From positions 60,838 through 124,837 of the forward strand of contig QFNF01000004.1 of NCBI GenBank assembly GCA_003240755.1: DNA of 64,000 bases, written 5' to 3'. Positions 51,319 to 60,601 of the stretch are shown here, piece after piece. The stretch's first letter is position 1. Each line of letters opens with the position of its first letter. The position numbers and the translations under genes are program-made. Origin of the DNA: Sphingomonas hengshuiensis. GTDB taxonomy: Bacteria > Pseudomonadota > Alphaproteobacteria > Sphingomonadales > Sphingomonadaceae. The notes beneath the pieces are model-generated. The model saw nothing but the letters and a program-made list of their open reading frames with translations, was not told the origin of the DNA and ran no database searches.

Positions 51319-52472
51319 GGCGGGTCAGCATCCTGGGGGCGACCGGATCGGTCGGCACGTCCACGCTCGACCTGATCGAACGTGCGCCGGACGATTTCGA
51401 AGTGGAGGCGCTGACCGCGCATCGCGACGTGTCGAAGCTGGCGCACGCGGCGCGGCGGGTCGGTGCCAGGCTGGCCGTCGTCGGTGACGAAGGGTGCCTG
51501 CCGGCACTGCGCGAGCTGCTGGCCGGCAGTGGCATCGAAGCGACAGGCGGTGCGCAGGCGGTGATCGACGCGGCGGCGCGGCCGGTCGACTGGACCATGG
51601 CGGCGATCGTCGGCACGGCGGGGCTGAAGCCGGTGATGGCGGCACTCGCACGCGGCGGCGCGGTGGCATTGGCCAACAAGGAAGCGCTGGTATCGGCGGG
51701 GGACGTGATGATGGCCGCCGCCACCCGCGCCGGCACCACGCTGCTGCCGGTCGACAGCGAGCATAACGCCGTCTTCCAGTGCCTCGACGACTGCCCGCCC
51801 GAGCGTATCCGCCGGATCATCCTGACCGCGAGCGGCGGACCGTTCCGCGAACGCTCGCTGGCCGATATGCGGAACATCACCCCCGAACAGGCGGTGGCGC
51901 ATCCCAACTGGTCGATGGGTGCCAAGATTTCGGTCGATTCGGCGACGATGATGAACAAGGGGCTCGAGCTGATCGAGGCCTATCACCTGTTCCCGGTTTC
52001 GGTCGAACAGCTCGACGTGCTGGTCCATCGCCAGTCGGTGATCCATTCGATGGTCGAATATGTCGACGGGTCGACGCTGGCGCAACTCGGGTCGCCCGAC
52101 ATGCGCGTGCCGATCGCGCATGCGCTGGCATGGCCCGACCGGATGGAAACGCCGTGCGAACGGCTGGATCTGGCGCGGATCGGACGGCTCGATTTCGAAG
52201 CGCCGGACCCCGTGCGCTTCCCGGCGCTGGCGCTGGCCCGTTCGGCACTCGCGGCGGGCGGCGGGCGGCCCGCGATCCTGAACGCCGCGAACGAGGTTGC
52301 GGTGGCGGCGTTTCTCGATCGCCGGATCGGCTTCCTCGAAATTGCCGCAATCGTTTCGGATGTTCTCGACCGCTTCGACCCGCCGGGTCCGCAGACGCTC
52401 GACGCCGTATTGGCGATCGATGCCGAGGCGCGGGCATTGGCGGGCGGGCGTGTAAAGGATTGCGCCGCTTGA
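51315..52472 (+). CDS. dxr: 1-deoxy-D-xylulose-5-phosphate reductoisomerase
   Basis: MEP-pathway isoprenoid enzyme, 385 residues. NADPH-binding RRVSILGATGSVGTSTLDL at the N-terminus, metal/substrate site LLPVDSEHNAVFQCL, the flexible-loop region LTASGGPFR, and HPNWSMGAKISVDSATMMNKG. It makes the C5 precursors used by UppS next door. ATGA overlap with cdsA. Confidence 0.97.
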   Translation: MRRVSILGATGSVGTSTLDLIERAPDDFEVEALTAHRDVSKLAHAARRVGARLAVVGDEGCLPALRELLAGSGIEATGGAQAVIDAAARPVDWTMAAIVGTAGLKPVMAALARGGAVALANKEALVSAGDVMMAAATRAGTTLLPVDSEHNAVFQCLDDCPPERIRRIILTASGGPFRERSLADMRNITPEQAVAHPNWSMGAKISVDSATMMNKGLELIEAYHLFPVSVEQLDVLVHRQSVIHSMVEYVDGSTLAQLGSPDMRVPIAHALAWPDRMETPCERLDLARIGRLDFEAPDPVRFPALALARSALAAGGGRPAILNAANEVAVAAFLDRRIGFLEIAAIVSDVLDRFDPPGPQTLDAVLAIDAEARALAGGRVKDCAA

Positions 52473-53602
52473 TCGAATCCCCCGGATTGCTGATTACCGT
52501 CGTCGCGTTCCTGCTGGTGCTGGGGCCGCTCGTGTTCGTGCACGAGCTGGGCCATTATGCCGCAGGACGCTGGTTCGGGGTGAAGGCGGAGGATTTCTCG
52601 GTCGGTTTCGGCCGCGAGATTGCCGGCTTCACCGACCGTCGCGGTACGCGGTGGAAGTTCGGCTGGTTGCCGCTTGGCGGCTATGTCCGCTTTGCCGGCG
52701 ACATGAACCCCGCTTCGCAGCCCGATGCCGAATGGCTGCAATTGCCCGCCGAGGAGCGCGCGCGCACCTTTCAGGCAAAGCCGGTATGGCAGCGCGCGAT
52801 CATCGTCGCGGCCGGTCCGGCGGTGAACCTGATCCTCGCCGTCCTGATCCTCGGCGGCTTTGCTGCGGCCTATGGCGTCGATCGTACGCCGGCGACGATC
52901 GGCGGCGTGGTGCAGGGCAGTGCGGCGGACCGCGCGGGGCTGCGCACCGGCGACCGGATCGCCGCGCTGGACGGACGGAGCATCGACACCTTCGCCGACC
53001 TCTCCTTCTTCACCGCGATGCGTCCGGGGGAAGCGGTGAGGGTCGATTTCATTCGCGATGGTGCGCCACGCACGACCGATGCCGTAATCGGTGCGGTCAT
53101 GCAGCGCGACCGCTTCGGCAACGAGGCAAGGATCGGCCGCTTCGGCATCGAACGCGGCACGCCGGTCTATGCGCCGCTGCCGCTATGGCAGGCGCCGGCC
53201 TATGGCGCGGGGATGGTCGGCACGATCCTGCGCGGGACGATCGACGGACTGGGGCAGATCATCACCGGTCGCCGTTCGGTCGAGGAAATGGGCGGCCCGC
53301 TGCGCATCGCCAAGGCATCGGGCGAGCAACTGTCGCTCGGCTGGCCGGCGCTGGTGACGTTCGTCGCGTTCGTTTCGATTAATCTGGGATTCATCAACTT
53401 GTTGCCAGTTCCGATGCTGGATGGCGGCCACCTGCTGTTCTACGCGATCGAGGCGGTGAAGCGCGGGCCGGTCAGCCCGCAAACGATGGAATGGGCGTTC
53501 CGCGGCGGATTGGCGCTGTTGCTCGCACTGATGATATTCGTCACGGTGAACGATCTGGGGGCGTTCGGCGTGTGGCGCGGGCTCGCCGGCTTGATCGGCT
53601 GA
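52469..53602 (+). CDS. rseP: Site-2 protease, RseP/MmpA-type zinc metalloprotease
   Basis: A 377-residue intramembrane metalloprotease. HELGH zinc motif near residue 26 (FVHELGHYAAGRWFGV), one PDZ domain (ATIGGVVQGSAADRAGLRTGDRIAALDGRSI), and the C-terminal NLLPVPMLDGGHL motif. It has a single PDZ and is shorter than E. coli RseP (450), like Caulobacter MmpA. TTG start at 52469 overlapping the dxr stop (TTGA). It probably cleaves an anti-sigma or polarity factor. Confidence 0.95.
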   Translation: MIESPGLLITVVAFLLVLGPLVFVHELGHYAAGRWFGVKAEDFSVGFGREIAGFTDRRGTRWKFGWLPLGGYVRFAGDMNPASQPDAEWLQLPAEERARTFQAKPVWQRAIIVAAGPAVNLILAVLILGGFAAAYGVDRTPATIGGVVQGSAADRAGLRTGDRIAALDGRSIDTFADLSFFTAMRPGEAVRVDFIRDGAPRTTDAVIGAVMQRDRFGNEARIGRFGIERGTPVYAPLPLWQAPAYGAGMVGTILRGTIDGLGQIITGRRSVEEMGGPLRIAKASGEQLSLGWPALVTFVAFVSINLGFINLLPVPMLDGGHLLFYAIEAVKRGPVSPQTMEWAFRGGLALLLALMIFVTVNDLGAFGVWRGLAGLIG

Positions 53603-53664
53603 CGTGGTTAGGGCAGGGCGCAATCGTCCTGTGTGGAAAAGTTCCTCCGGTTGGGGTGGGTTTG

Positions 53665-56442
53665 GTGACGGCAAGCAAGTATTCGATTTTCGGTGTGCGT
53701 GGCGTCACGCTGCTCGCGGGCACGATGCTCTCGGGCACGATGGCGTTCGCGCAGGCCCGCACCGCGCCCGCCGCCGCGCCGACGGCACAGGCGCCCGCCG
53801 CACAGCCGCCCGCCGTTCAGGCGCCGCCCGTACCTGCGGTCCCGGCTCGCACGATCCGGTCGCTGCGTGTCGAGGGTTCGCAGCGGATCGAACCCGATAC
53901 GGTATTGTCCTATACCAAGCTGCGCGTCGGCAACCCCTACACGGCGGAAACGCTCGATCAGGCGATCAAGGACCTTTACGCATCCGACCTGCTGGCCGAC
54001 GTATCGATCGAAGGCGCCGAAACCAGCGACATCATCGTCAAGGTGCGTGAGAACCCGATCATCAACCGCGTGGTGCTGGAAGGCAACAAGCGGCTGAAGG
54101 ACGACAAGATCACCAAGGAGATCAAGCTCGCTCCGCGGCAGATCTTCACCCGCACGGCGGTACGCGCCGACGTGGCGCGTATCGTCGAGCTGTATCGCCG
54201 CCAGGGCCGGTTCGCGGCAAATGTCGAACCGAAGATGGTCATGCTCGACCAGAACCGGGTCGACGTGATCTTCGAAATACAGGAAGGCGCGAAGTCCAAG
54301 GTCCGCCAGATCAACATCCTCGGCAACGAGGTGTTCAGCGACAGCGAATTGCGCAGCGAAATGGCGACCAAGGAGTCGCGTCCGTGGCGGATCTTCAGCT
54401 CGGCGACCAGCTATGACCAGGATCGTCTGGCCTATGACCAGCAGAAGCTGCGCCAGTTCTACCTGACGAACGGCTATGCCGATTTCCGCGTCATCTCTGC
54501 CGTCGCCGAACTGACGCCGGACAAGGAAGACTTCATCATCACCTATGTGGTGGAGGAAGGCGATCGCTACAAGTTCGGCGACGTTGCGGTCGAAAGCGCG
54601 ATCCGCGACTTTGACAACGCATCGCTGACCAAGACGCTGCCGATGAAGAAGGGCGACTGGTACAATGCAAAGCAGGTCGAGGATACCGTCGATCAGCTTT
54701 CCGAATATGCCGGCCTGTTCGGCTATGCGTTTACCGATGTGCGCCCGGAATTCGTGCCCGATCGCGAAAATCACACGATGGCGATCACGTTCTTCCTGAA
54801 CGAGGCCAACCGCACCTATGTCGAAAAGATCGACATCACCGGCAATACCCAGACTCAGGACCGCGTCATCCGCCGCGAATTCCGCGTCGCGGAAGGGGAC
54901 GCGTTCAACGCGTTCCTCATCAAGCGCTCGCAGGACCGCATCAACTCGCTCGGCTATTTCCAGGACAAGTTCGAGATCGAGCGCAAGGAAGGCTCGTCAC
55001 CCGACCGCATCGTGCTGGCTGCGAACGTCGAGGAGAAATCGACCGGCGAACTGACGCTGTCGGCCGGTTTCTCCAGCCTCGAACGCTTCATCATCCAGGC
55101 GTCGATCCGGCAGCGGAATTTCCGGGGCAAGGGGCAGGACCTCCAGGCGTCGGTCAACTATTCGACCTATCAGAAGTCGGTCGAACTGGGCTTCACCGAA
55201 CCCTATCTGTTCGACAAGAACATCGCGCTGGGCGGCACCATCTTCCGCCGCGACCTCAACTCGTTCAACTTCCTCGGCACCGGCCGCAACTCGCTATATT
55301 CGCAGGTCTCGACAGGTGGGCAGGTCGTCGCCAGCGTGCCGCTGACCGAATTCTGGACGCTGTCGGGGCGGTATCAGTTGAGCCAGGACGATGTCGGGCT
55401 GGACGAGGGCACGTATTTCACCAACGGCGTCTGCGATCCGTTGAAGGCCGGGCGCTATCTGTGCGACTCGATCGGCAACCGCCTGACCAGCATGGTCGGC
55501 GCGAACCTGATCTTCGACAACCTCAACAACCGCCTGCGTCCGTCGCGTGGCCAGCGACTGGTCACGGGGCTCGACCTTGCGGGCCTGGGGGGCGACGTGC
55601 GCTTTGCCCGCGTCCGCGGCGATTTCGACAAATACTGGAACCTCGGCGGCTTCGTCCTGTCGGCCGGTATCGAGGGCGGCTACATACATTCGCTGCAGAA
55701 GAGCCCGGGCGAGGGGATCGATCCGGTCCGCATCGTCGACCGCTTCTATCTGGGCGAACCGCAGTTTCGCGGTTTCGACATTCGCGGCGTCGGCCCGCGT
55801 ATCCAGCGGCAGCGGTACAGCGGGTCGGTCGCGGCCGGCGATCAGGCGCTCATTACCGCCCGCGACCAGGTGCTGAACGATCCGCTGGGCGGCAAGGCCT
55901 ATTATCTCGGCAAGATCGAACTCGAGCCGCCGCTCGGTTCGGGCATCGCCGAACTCGGCCTGCGCCCATCGGTCTTCATCCAGGCCGGTGCGCTGTTCGG
56001 CGTCACCCGTCCGCGGCCGACCGTGGCGTTCGAGCAGGCGCGCAATGCCGACGGGACGTTGCAGTTCAACAAGGACGGATCGCCGTCGCTGCTGCCGTTC
56101 ACCACGCGGACGCAGGTCAACGGGATGCAGGTGTACAACAACCAGTTCACCGATGCGTCGGGCGCCCCCGCATTCCGCCAGACGACCTGTTCGGTCGGCT
56201 ATTCGGCGACGATCGGCGGCACCTGCGCCGGTGGCGAGACGAACACCATCGCCACCACGACGACCGATCCGTTCCTCGAACAGTTCCTGGGTGATTCCGC
56301 CCGGCCACGTCTGTCGATCGGTGTCGGCGTCAACTGGAATTCGCCGTTCGGACCGCTGCGCATCGACCTTGCCAAGGCGTTGCTGAGCCAGCCCGGCGAC
56401 GACAAGAAACTCATCACTTTCAACGTAGGAACCCAATTCTGA
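53665..56442 (+). CDS. bamA: Outer-membrane protein assembly factor BamA
   Basis: A 925-residue Omp85 insertase. Signal peptide (ends AFAQA), an Ala/Pro linker, five POTRA domains (IRSLRVEGSQRIEPDTVLSY starts the first; KIDITGNTQTQDRVIRREF the last), and a 16-stranded barrel with the loop-6 RGF motif in EPQFRGFDIRGVGPR. The C-terminus is FNVGTQF. A roughly 100-residue extracellular-type insertion with two cysteines (TCSVGYSATIGGTCAGG) precedes the last strands. GTG start at 53665 is the best supported; GTG 53656 is possible. Confidence 0.95.
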   Translation: MTASKYSIFGVRGVTLLAGTMLSGTMAFAQARTAPAAAPTAQAPAAQPPAVQAPPVPAVPARTIRSLRVEGSQRIEPDTVLSYTKLRVGNPYTAETLDQAIKDLYASDLLADVSIEGAETSDIIVKVRENPIINRVVLEGNKRLKDDKITKEIKLAPRQIFTRTAVRADVARIVELYRRQGRFAANVEPKMVMLDQNRVDVIFEIQEGAKSKVRQINILGNEVFSDSELRSEMATKESRPWRIFSSATSYDQDRLAYDQQKLRQFYLTNGYADFRVISAVAELTPDKEDFIITYVVEEGDRYKFGDVAVESAIRDFDNASLTKTLPMKKGDWYNAKQVEDTVDQLSEYAGLFGYAFTDVRPEFVPDRENHTMAITFFLNEANRTYVEKIDITGNTQTQDRVIRREFRVAEGDAFNAFLIKRSQDRINSLGYFQDKFEIERKEGSSPDRIVLAANVEEKSTGELTLSAGFSSLERFIIQASIRQRNFRGKGQDLQASVNYSTYQKSVELGFTEPYLFDKNIALGGTIFRRDLNSFNFLGTGRNSLYSQVSTGGQVVASVPLTEFWTLSGRYQLSQDDVGLDEGTYFTNGVCDPLKAGRYLCDSIGNRLTSMVGANLIFDNLNNRLRPSRGQRLVTGLDLAGLGGDVRFARVRGDFDKYWNLGGFVLSAGIEGGYIHSLQKSPGEGIDPVRIVDRFYLGEPQFRGFDIRGVGPRIQRQRYSGSVAAGDQALITARDQVLNDPLGGKAYYLGKIELEPPLGSGIAELGLRPSVFIQAGALFGVTRPRPTVAFEQARNADGTLQFNKDGSPSLLPFTTRTQVNGMQVYNNQFTDASGAPAFRQTTCSVGYSATIGGTCAGGETNTIATTTTDPFLEQFLGDSARPRLSIGVGVNWNSPFGPLRIDLAKALLSQPGDDKKLITFNVGTQF

Positions 56443-57056
56443 TGCGTAGCTTCACCAAGGCGGCTGTCGCCGCATTCGTCTTCGCCCTTCCGACCGCCCC
56501 GGCGTTCGCGCAGGCGCTGCCCGACGCCAAGATCGCCGTCGTCGATTCGGAGCGGATCTTCCGCGATTGCACCGCCTGCAAGGCGGCGACCGCGCAGCTC
56601 CAGACGCAGCGCACCCAGCTCCAGTCGCTCGCGACTTCGCTCGGCCAGCCGCTGCAGACCGAGGCGCAGTCGCTGCAGACCGCCGTCACCGCCGCCAAGG
56701 GCAATCCGGACGCGGCGCTGCAGACGCGCATCCGCACCTTCGAACAGCGCCAGCAGCAGGCGCAGCAGCAGATCGGCCAGCAGGAACAGCAGGTCCAGCG
56801 CAACATCGCCTATGTCCGCGAGCAGATCGGCACCCGTCTGGGCCCGATCATCACCCAGATCGCGCAGCAGCGCGGCGCCACGCTGGCGATCGACAAGGGC
56901 AGCAGCTTCTTCAACGCGCCGGCGACCGAGATCACCGACGCGGTGCTCGCCTCGCTCAACGCGTCGCTGCCCAGCGTCAGCGTGACCGCGCCGGCACAGG
57001 CCGCCCCGGCCGCCGCACCCGCCGCCGGTGCCCGTCCGGCGCCCACGGGCCGCTGA
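56442..57056 (+). CDS. OmpH/Skp-family periplasmic chaperone
   Basis: A 204-residue periplasmic chaperone for unfolded outer-membrane proteins: signal peptide (ends AFAQA), strand AKIAVVDSERIFRD, long Gln-rich coiled coil (FEQRQQQAQQQIGQQEQQVQ), and the closing RGATLAIDKGSSFFNAPATEITDAVL. It lacks canonical Skp's Lys-rich tip and carries an Ala/Pro tail. Its ATG overlaps the bamA TGA by one base. Confidence 0.92.
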   Translation: MRSFTKAAVAAFVFALPTAPAFAQALPDAKIAVVDSERIFRDCTACKAATAQLQTQRTQLQSLATSLGQPLQTEAQSLQTAVTAAKGNPDAALQTRIRTFEQRQQQAQQQIGQQEQQVQRNIAYVREQIGTRLGPIITQIAQQRGATLAIDKGSSFFNAPATEITDAVLASLNASLPSVSVTAPAQAAPAAAPAAGARPAPTGR

Positions 57057-57059
57057 CGC

Positions 57060-57530
57060 ATGGACGGGGAAGCGACATCGATCGGACCGCTCGACATCAC
57101 GCGCGTGATGGCGGCGATCCCGCATCGCTATCCCATGTTGCTGGTCGACCGTGTCGCGGAACTCATCCCCGACCGGTCGATCACCGCAATCAAGGCGGTG
57201 ACGATCAACGAAGGCTTTTTCCAGGGGCATTTTCCCGGTCGTCCGATCATGCCGGGGGTATTGATCGTCGAGGCGCTGGCGCAGGCCGCCGGCATCCTCG
57301 CGGTCGAGAGCCTTGGCCTCGCCGGTTCGGGCAAGCTGGTCTATTTCATGTCGATCGACGGCGTGAAGTTCCGCAAGCCCGTCGAACCGGGCGTGCTGCT
57401 GACGCTGGATGCCGAGTTCGTGCAGAAGCGGGCACGCGTCTGCAAGTTCGCGGGCAAGGCGCGGATCGACGGCGAGCTGGCCGCCGAATGTGAATTCACC
57501 GCGATGATCGCCGATCCGCCCAAGGCCTGA
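57060..57530 (+). CDS. fabZ: 3-hydroxyacyl-[acyl-carrier-protein] dehydratase
   Basis: A 156-residue hot-dog-fold enzyme of fatty-acid elongation. Catalytic His is in [20 protein letters not shown], with the Glu in that helix; the N-terminus [20 protein letters not shown] is standard. In most Gram-negatives fabZ sits between lpxD and lpxA; here it follows ompH by 3 nt and rpmE comes next. Confidence 0.97.
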   Translation: MDGEATSIGPLDITRVMAAIPHRYPMLLVDRVAELIPDRSITAIKAVTINEGFFQGHFPGRPIMPGVLIVEALAQAAGILAVESLGLAGSGKLVYFMSIDGVKFRKPVEPGVLLTLDAEFVQKRARVCKFAGKARIDGELAAECEFTAMIADPPKA

Positions 57531-57626
57531 CCCGGCCACCCGCATTGCCTTTCCGGGCGCGTCCGTGTACGGGCGCGCCTTCCTGTTCCAAGGCTGGTCG
57601 GAACCAGCCGCTCATGGAGAAGACCG

Positions 57627-57857
57627 ATGAAGAAAGACACGCATCCCGACTACCACACCATCAAGATCCAGATGACCGATGGCACGGTGTTCGAAACCCG
57701 CTCCACCTGGGGCAAGGAAGGCGACACGATGCAGTTGGACATCGATCCGCTGGCACACCCGGCATGGACCGGCGGTCGCGGCCAGATGCTGGATTCGGGC
57801 GGTCAGGTCGCACGCTTCAACAAGCGTTTCGGCGGTCTTTCGCTCGGCAAGAAGTAA
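57627..57857 (+). CDS. rpmE: 50S ribosomal protein L31 (cysteine-free form)
   Basis: A 76-residue L31: [27 protein letters not shown] and the C-terminal [12 protein letters not shown]. The four zinc-binding cysteines of the C+ form are absent, so this is a zinc-independent L31. It is monocistronic, with a terminator 45 nt downstream. Confidence 0.94.
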   Translation: MKKDTHPDYHTIKIQMTDGTVFETRSTWGKEGDTMQLDIDPLAHPAWTGGRGQMLDSGGQVARFNKRFGGLSLGKK

Positions 57858-57902
57858 GCAGCGTTCGGCCCGCGGCCTGTCCGCGAGCTGCAATGATGCG
57901 AA

Positions 57903-57940
57903 AAATGGCTGCGGTGGCGTTTGCTTCCGCAGCCATTTCT
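57903..57940. terminator. Bidirectional terminator between rpmE and the LacI gene
   Basis: Perfect 12-bp stem AAATGGCTGCGG (57903-57914) with CCGCAGCCATTT (57927-57938). The plus strand reads into TTTCT and the minus strand into TTTTTCGC, so it serves both converging genes. The rest of 57941-58055 shows no gene. Confidence 0.82.
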
Positions 57941-58055
57941 ATATGGGTGCCAGCGCGAGCGCCACGCCGGGTTATCGGGATATTCTCCGTGTGCCGCTTC
58001 TGATCCAGGGACGGCACGAGCCGATACGATCCTGCCGGCTTCGCGTGGCGCGCGA

Positions 58056-59114
58056 TTATCGGGGCGTGCTTCGCGGTGGTGCGGTGGAGGCGCGCAGGTT
58101 CAGCGTGGCGGCGACCGACACCGGGCCGGCGGGGGGCAGGGTATCGCGCTGTTCGGCGATGATCCGTTCGACCGCGCGCGCCGCAACCTCCGCGATCGGT
58201 TGAGTCACTGCGGTGAGCGGCGGCTGGGCAAAGCGCACGATCGGGGTATCGTCGAAGCTGACGATCGACAGGTCGTCGGGCACGGCCAGTCCACGTTCCT
58301 TGGCCAGCGCCAGCGTCGCCATCGCCATCTGGTCGCTGCTGGCGATGATCGCGGTCGGCGGGTCGGCGACGTCGAGCAATGCCACGGCCGCCGCGTAGCC
58401 GGATTCATAGTCGAAATCGCCCGGCTGGATCAGGTCGTCGGACAGCCCGGCAGCCGCCATCGCCGTGCGCCAAGCGGTGACGCGCCAGCCGCTAAGTTCA
58501 TAGTCGGGGGCGCCTTCGATAAAGCCGATCCGCCGATGGCCGAGCGCCACCAGATGCTCCGTCACCATCTGCGCCGCGCCCTCATCGCCCATCGTCAGGG
58601 AAAAGCCGGGGCCGGACACCCGCGATCCGATCCGCGCGATGCTGATCCCCCGCCTGGCCAGCAGGTCGAGGATCAGGGGATCCTGCGAATGGGGCGGGGT
58701 CAGGATCACGCCATCGGGCTGCAACGCGCCGATCGCGGCGGACAGTTCGCGTTCGATATGGTCGCTATGCGTATCGACCAGTTCGAGGATGAGCCGATAG
58801 CCGTGCGCGCCGCACGTCAGCATGCCGCCCAGCAGCATCTGGTCGACCCAGTCGGTTCCCTGCCGGTTCTGCCACCCCGCGATGGTGCGGTCGCGGTCGT
58901 TGAGCGCGAGGATCAGGCGCGAGCGCGATCCGCCCATGCGCTGTGCCGCGATCAGCGGGACATAGCCCAGCCGATCGATCGAATCCTGGACCCGGCGCGC
59001 CATTTCCGGGCGGACATTGGGTTCGTTGTTGATGACCCGGCTTACCGTCTGCAACGACACCCCGGCATCGGCGGCGACATGCTTGATCGTCACCCCCTGA
59101 CGACGTGGCGGCAT
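58056..59114 (-). CDS. LacI-family transcriptional regulator
   Basis: A 352-residue repressor or activator. N-terminal HTH VTIKHVAADAGVSLQTVSRVINNE with the hinge helix, then a periplasmic-binding-protein-like sugar-sensing domain (LILALNDRDR, GVILTPPHSQ, HRRIGFIEGAP, AIIASSDQMAM). It is the last gene of the halogenase operon (ATGA overlap at 59114), so it probably controls that operon in response to a sugar or derivative. Confidence 0.93.
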   Translation of the reverse strand: MPPRRQGVTIKHVAADAGVSLQTVSRVINNEPNVRPEMARRVQDSIDRLGYVPLIAAQRMGGSRSRLILALNDRDRTIAGWQNRQGTDWVDQMLLGGMLTCGAHGYRLILELVDTHSDHIERELSAAIGALQPDGVILTPPHSQDPLILDLLARRGISIARIGSRVSGPGFSLTMGDEGAAQMVTEHLVALGHRRIGFIEGAPDYELSGWRVTAWRTAMAAAGLSDDLIQPGDFDYESGYAAAVALLDVADPPTAIIASSDQMAMATLALAKERGLAVPDDLSIVSFDDTPIVRFAQPPLTAVTQPIAEVAARAVERIIAEQRDTLPPAGPVSVAATLNLRASTAPPRSTPR

Positions 59115-60601
59115 CAGCTACGGTCCGCCGGGCAGTAGCGCGCGACATAGTCGCCGTGCGGCGGCATCGTCGCGACGGTATCGATCACCTGCCGGCGCAA
59201 GGTGGAGAGCAGCCGGTCCAGTTCATCGTCGGTCAGCTTCGCCGCCAGCGGGTGATGCCTCTCCGGCACGATCCCCTGGCCCATCATCACCTGCACCCAG
59301 CTATTCTCACCGAACAATTCCTCGTTACGGCGGAATACCCGGCCCGTCTGGCGGAACAAGCCGATTTTCTGTGCAAGCGTTTCCGGTACGTCCATGTTCG
59401 CGCATTGCCGCCAGAACGGGGAATCGCGGCGGTCGGTGACGTTGTAGTGCAGGATCAGGAAGTCGCGGATCTGTTCCATGTCCTGTCGCTGCTGGTCGTT
59501 GAATTCGGTGACGTCGGCAGGGCTGATGCGCCCTTGCGGGAACAGGCGGATCAGCCGCAGCACCGCGCGCTGGATCAGATGGATGCTGGTCGATTCCAGC
59601 GGCTCCATGAACCCGCCCGACAGGCCGATGGCGACGCAGTTGCGATACCATTGTCTGCGCCGGGCTCCGGTGGTGAAGCGCAGGAAATTGGGTTCGGTCA
59701 GCACCGCGCCCTCGACATTGCCGGTCAATCGGTCGAACGCTGCGTCGCGGTCGAGGTAACGGCTGCAATAGACGATGCCGTTGCCAACCCGGTGTTGCAG
59801 CGGGATGCGCCATTGCCAGCCGGCGTCATGCGCCGTTGCGCGGGTATAGGGTAGCGGCGGGCCGACGCTTTCGGTCTGCAATGCGATCGCCGCATCGCAC
59901 GGCAGCCAGTGGGTCCAGTCGTCATATCCGGCATGGAGCGCGCCTTCGATCAGCAGCGCGCGAAAGCCGGTGCAGTCGAGGAACAGGTCGCCCGTCGCCC
60001 GTCGCCCGCCGTCGAGCCGCAGCGCGGCAATGTCGCCGGTTTCGGCATCGAGTTCGACCTGGGCGATCCGTCCTTCGATCCGCGTCACCCCGTCGCGTTC
60101 GGCCATGGTGCGCAGGAACCGCGCGTAGCGGGCGGAATCGAGCTGATACGCATAGTTGGTCGCGTCGCCCGGAAGATGGGCGAACTTGCCCTGCAGCGCC
60201 GCGACCAGTTCGGTGCAGTAGTCATCATAGGGCCGGTCGTGCCCGCGAGTCAGGCCGTTCAGCCAGTAATGCTGGAAGCCTGCCGCCCAGTGATCGCGTC
60301 CGGTAATGCCGAACGAGTGGAAATAGCGGCTGTCGGCGGTCTTCCACCCTTCGAAGAGGATACCGAGCTTGAAGGTGGCGGCAGTGGCGGCCATGAACTC
60401 GGCCTCGTTGATGCCGAGCAGCCGGTTGTACGTGACGAGCGGGGGTATGGTCGATTCGCCGACGCCGACCGTACCGATCGCTTCGGATTCGACCAGAACG
60501 ACCTCGACCGTCCGTCCCATCGCCCGGGCGATGGCCGCCGCCGCCATCCAGCCTGCGGTGCCGCCACCGGCGATGACGACACGGACCGGGGCCGCGCTCA
60601 T
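59114..60601 (-). CDS. Tryptophan-halogenase-family flavoprotein (first copy)
   Basis: A 495-residue flavin-dependent halogenase-like protein. FAD motif VVIAGGGTAGWMAA at the N-terminus, the catalytic-lysine segment AATFKLGILFEGW (the Lys equivalent to Lys79 of PrnA), and a complete WxWxIP motif (GWQWRIP), the family hallmark that blocks monooxygenase activity. Such genes are common beside TonB receptors in Caulobacter, Xanthomonas and sphingomonads, where their substrates are unproven. It overlaps both neighbours by 4 nt. Confidence 0.9.
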   Translation of the reverse strand: MSAAPVRVVIAGGGTAGWMAAAAIARAMGRTVEVVLVESEAIGTVGVGESTIPPLVTYNRLLGINEAEFMAATAATFKLGILFEGWKTADSRYFHSFGITGRDHWAAGFQHYWLNGLTRGHDRPYDDYCTELVAALQGKFAHLPGDATNYAYQLDSARYARFLRTMAERDGVTRIEGRIAQVELDAETGDIAALRLDGGRRATGDLFLDCTGFRALLIEGALHAGYDDWTHWLPCDAAIALQTESVGPPLPYTRATAHDAGWQWRIPLQHRVGNGIVYCSRYLDRDAAFDRLTGNVEGAVLTEPNFLRFTTGARRRQWYRNCVAIGLSGGFMEPLESTSIHLIQRAVLRLIRLFPQGRISPADVTEFNDQQRQDMEQIRDFLILHYNVTDRRDSPFWRQCANMDVPETLAQKIGLFRQTGRVFRRNEELFGENSWVQVMMGQGIVPERHHPLAAKLTDDELDRLLSTLRRQVIDTVATMPPHGDYVARYCPADRS

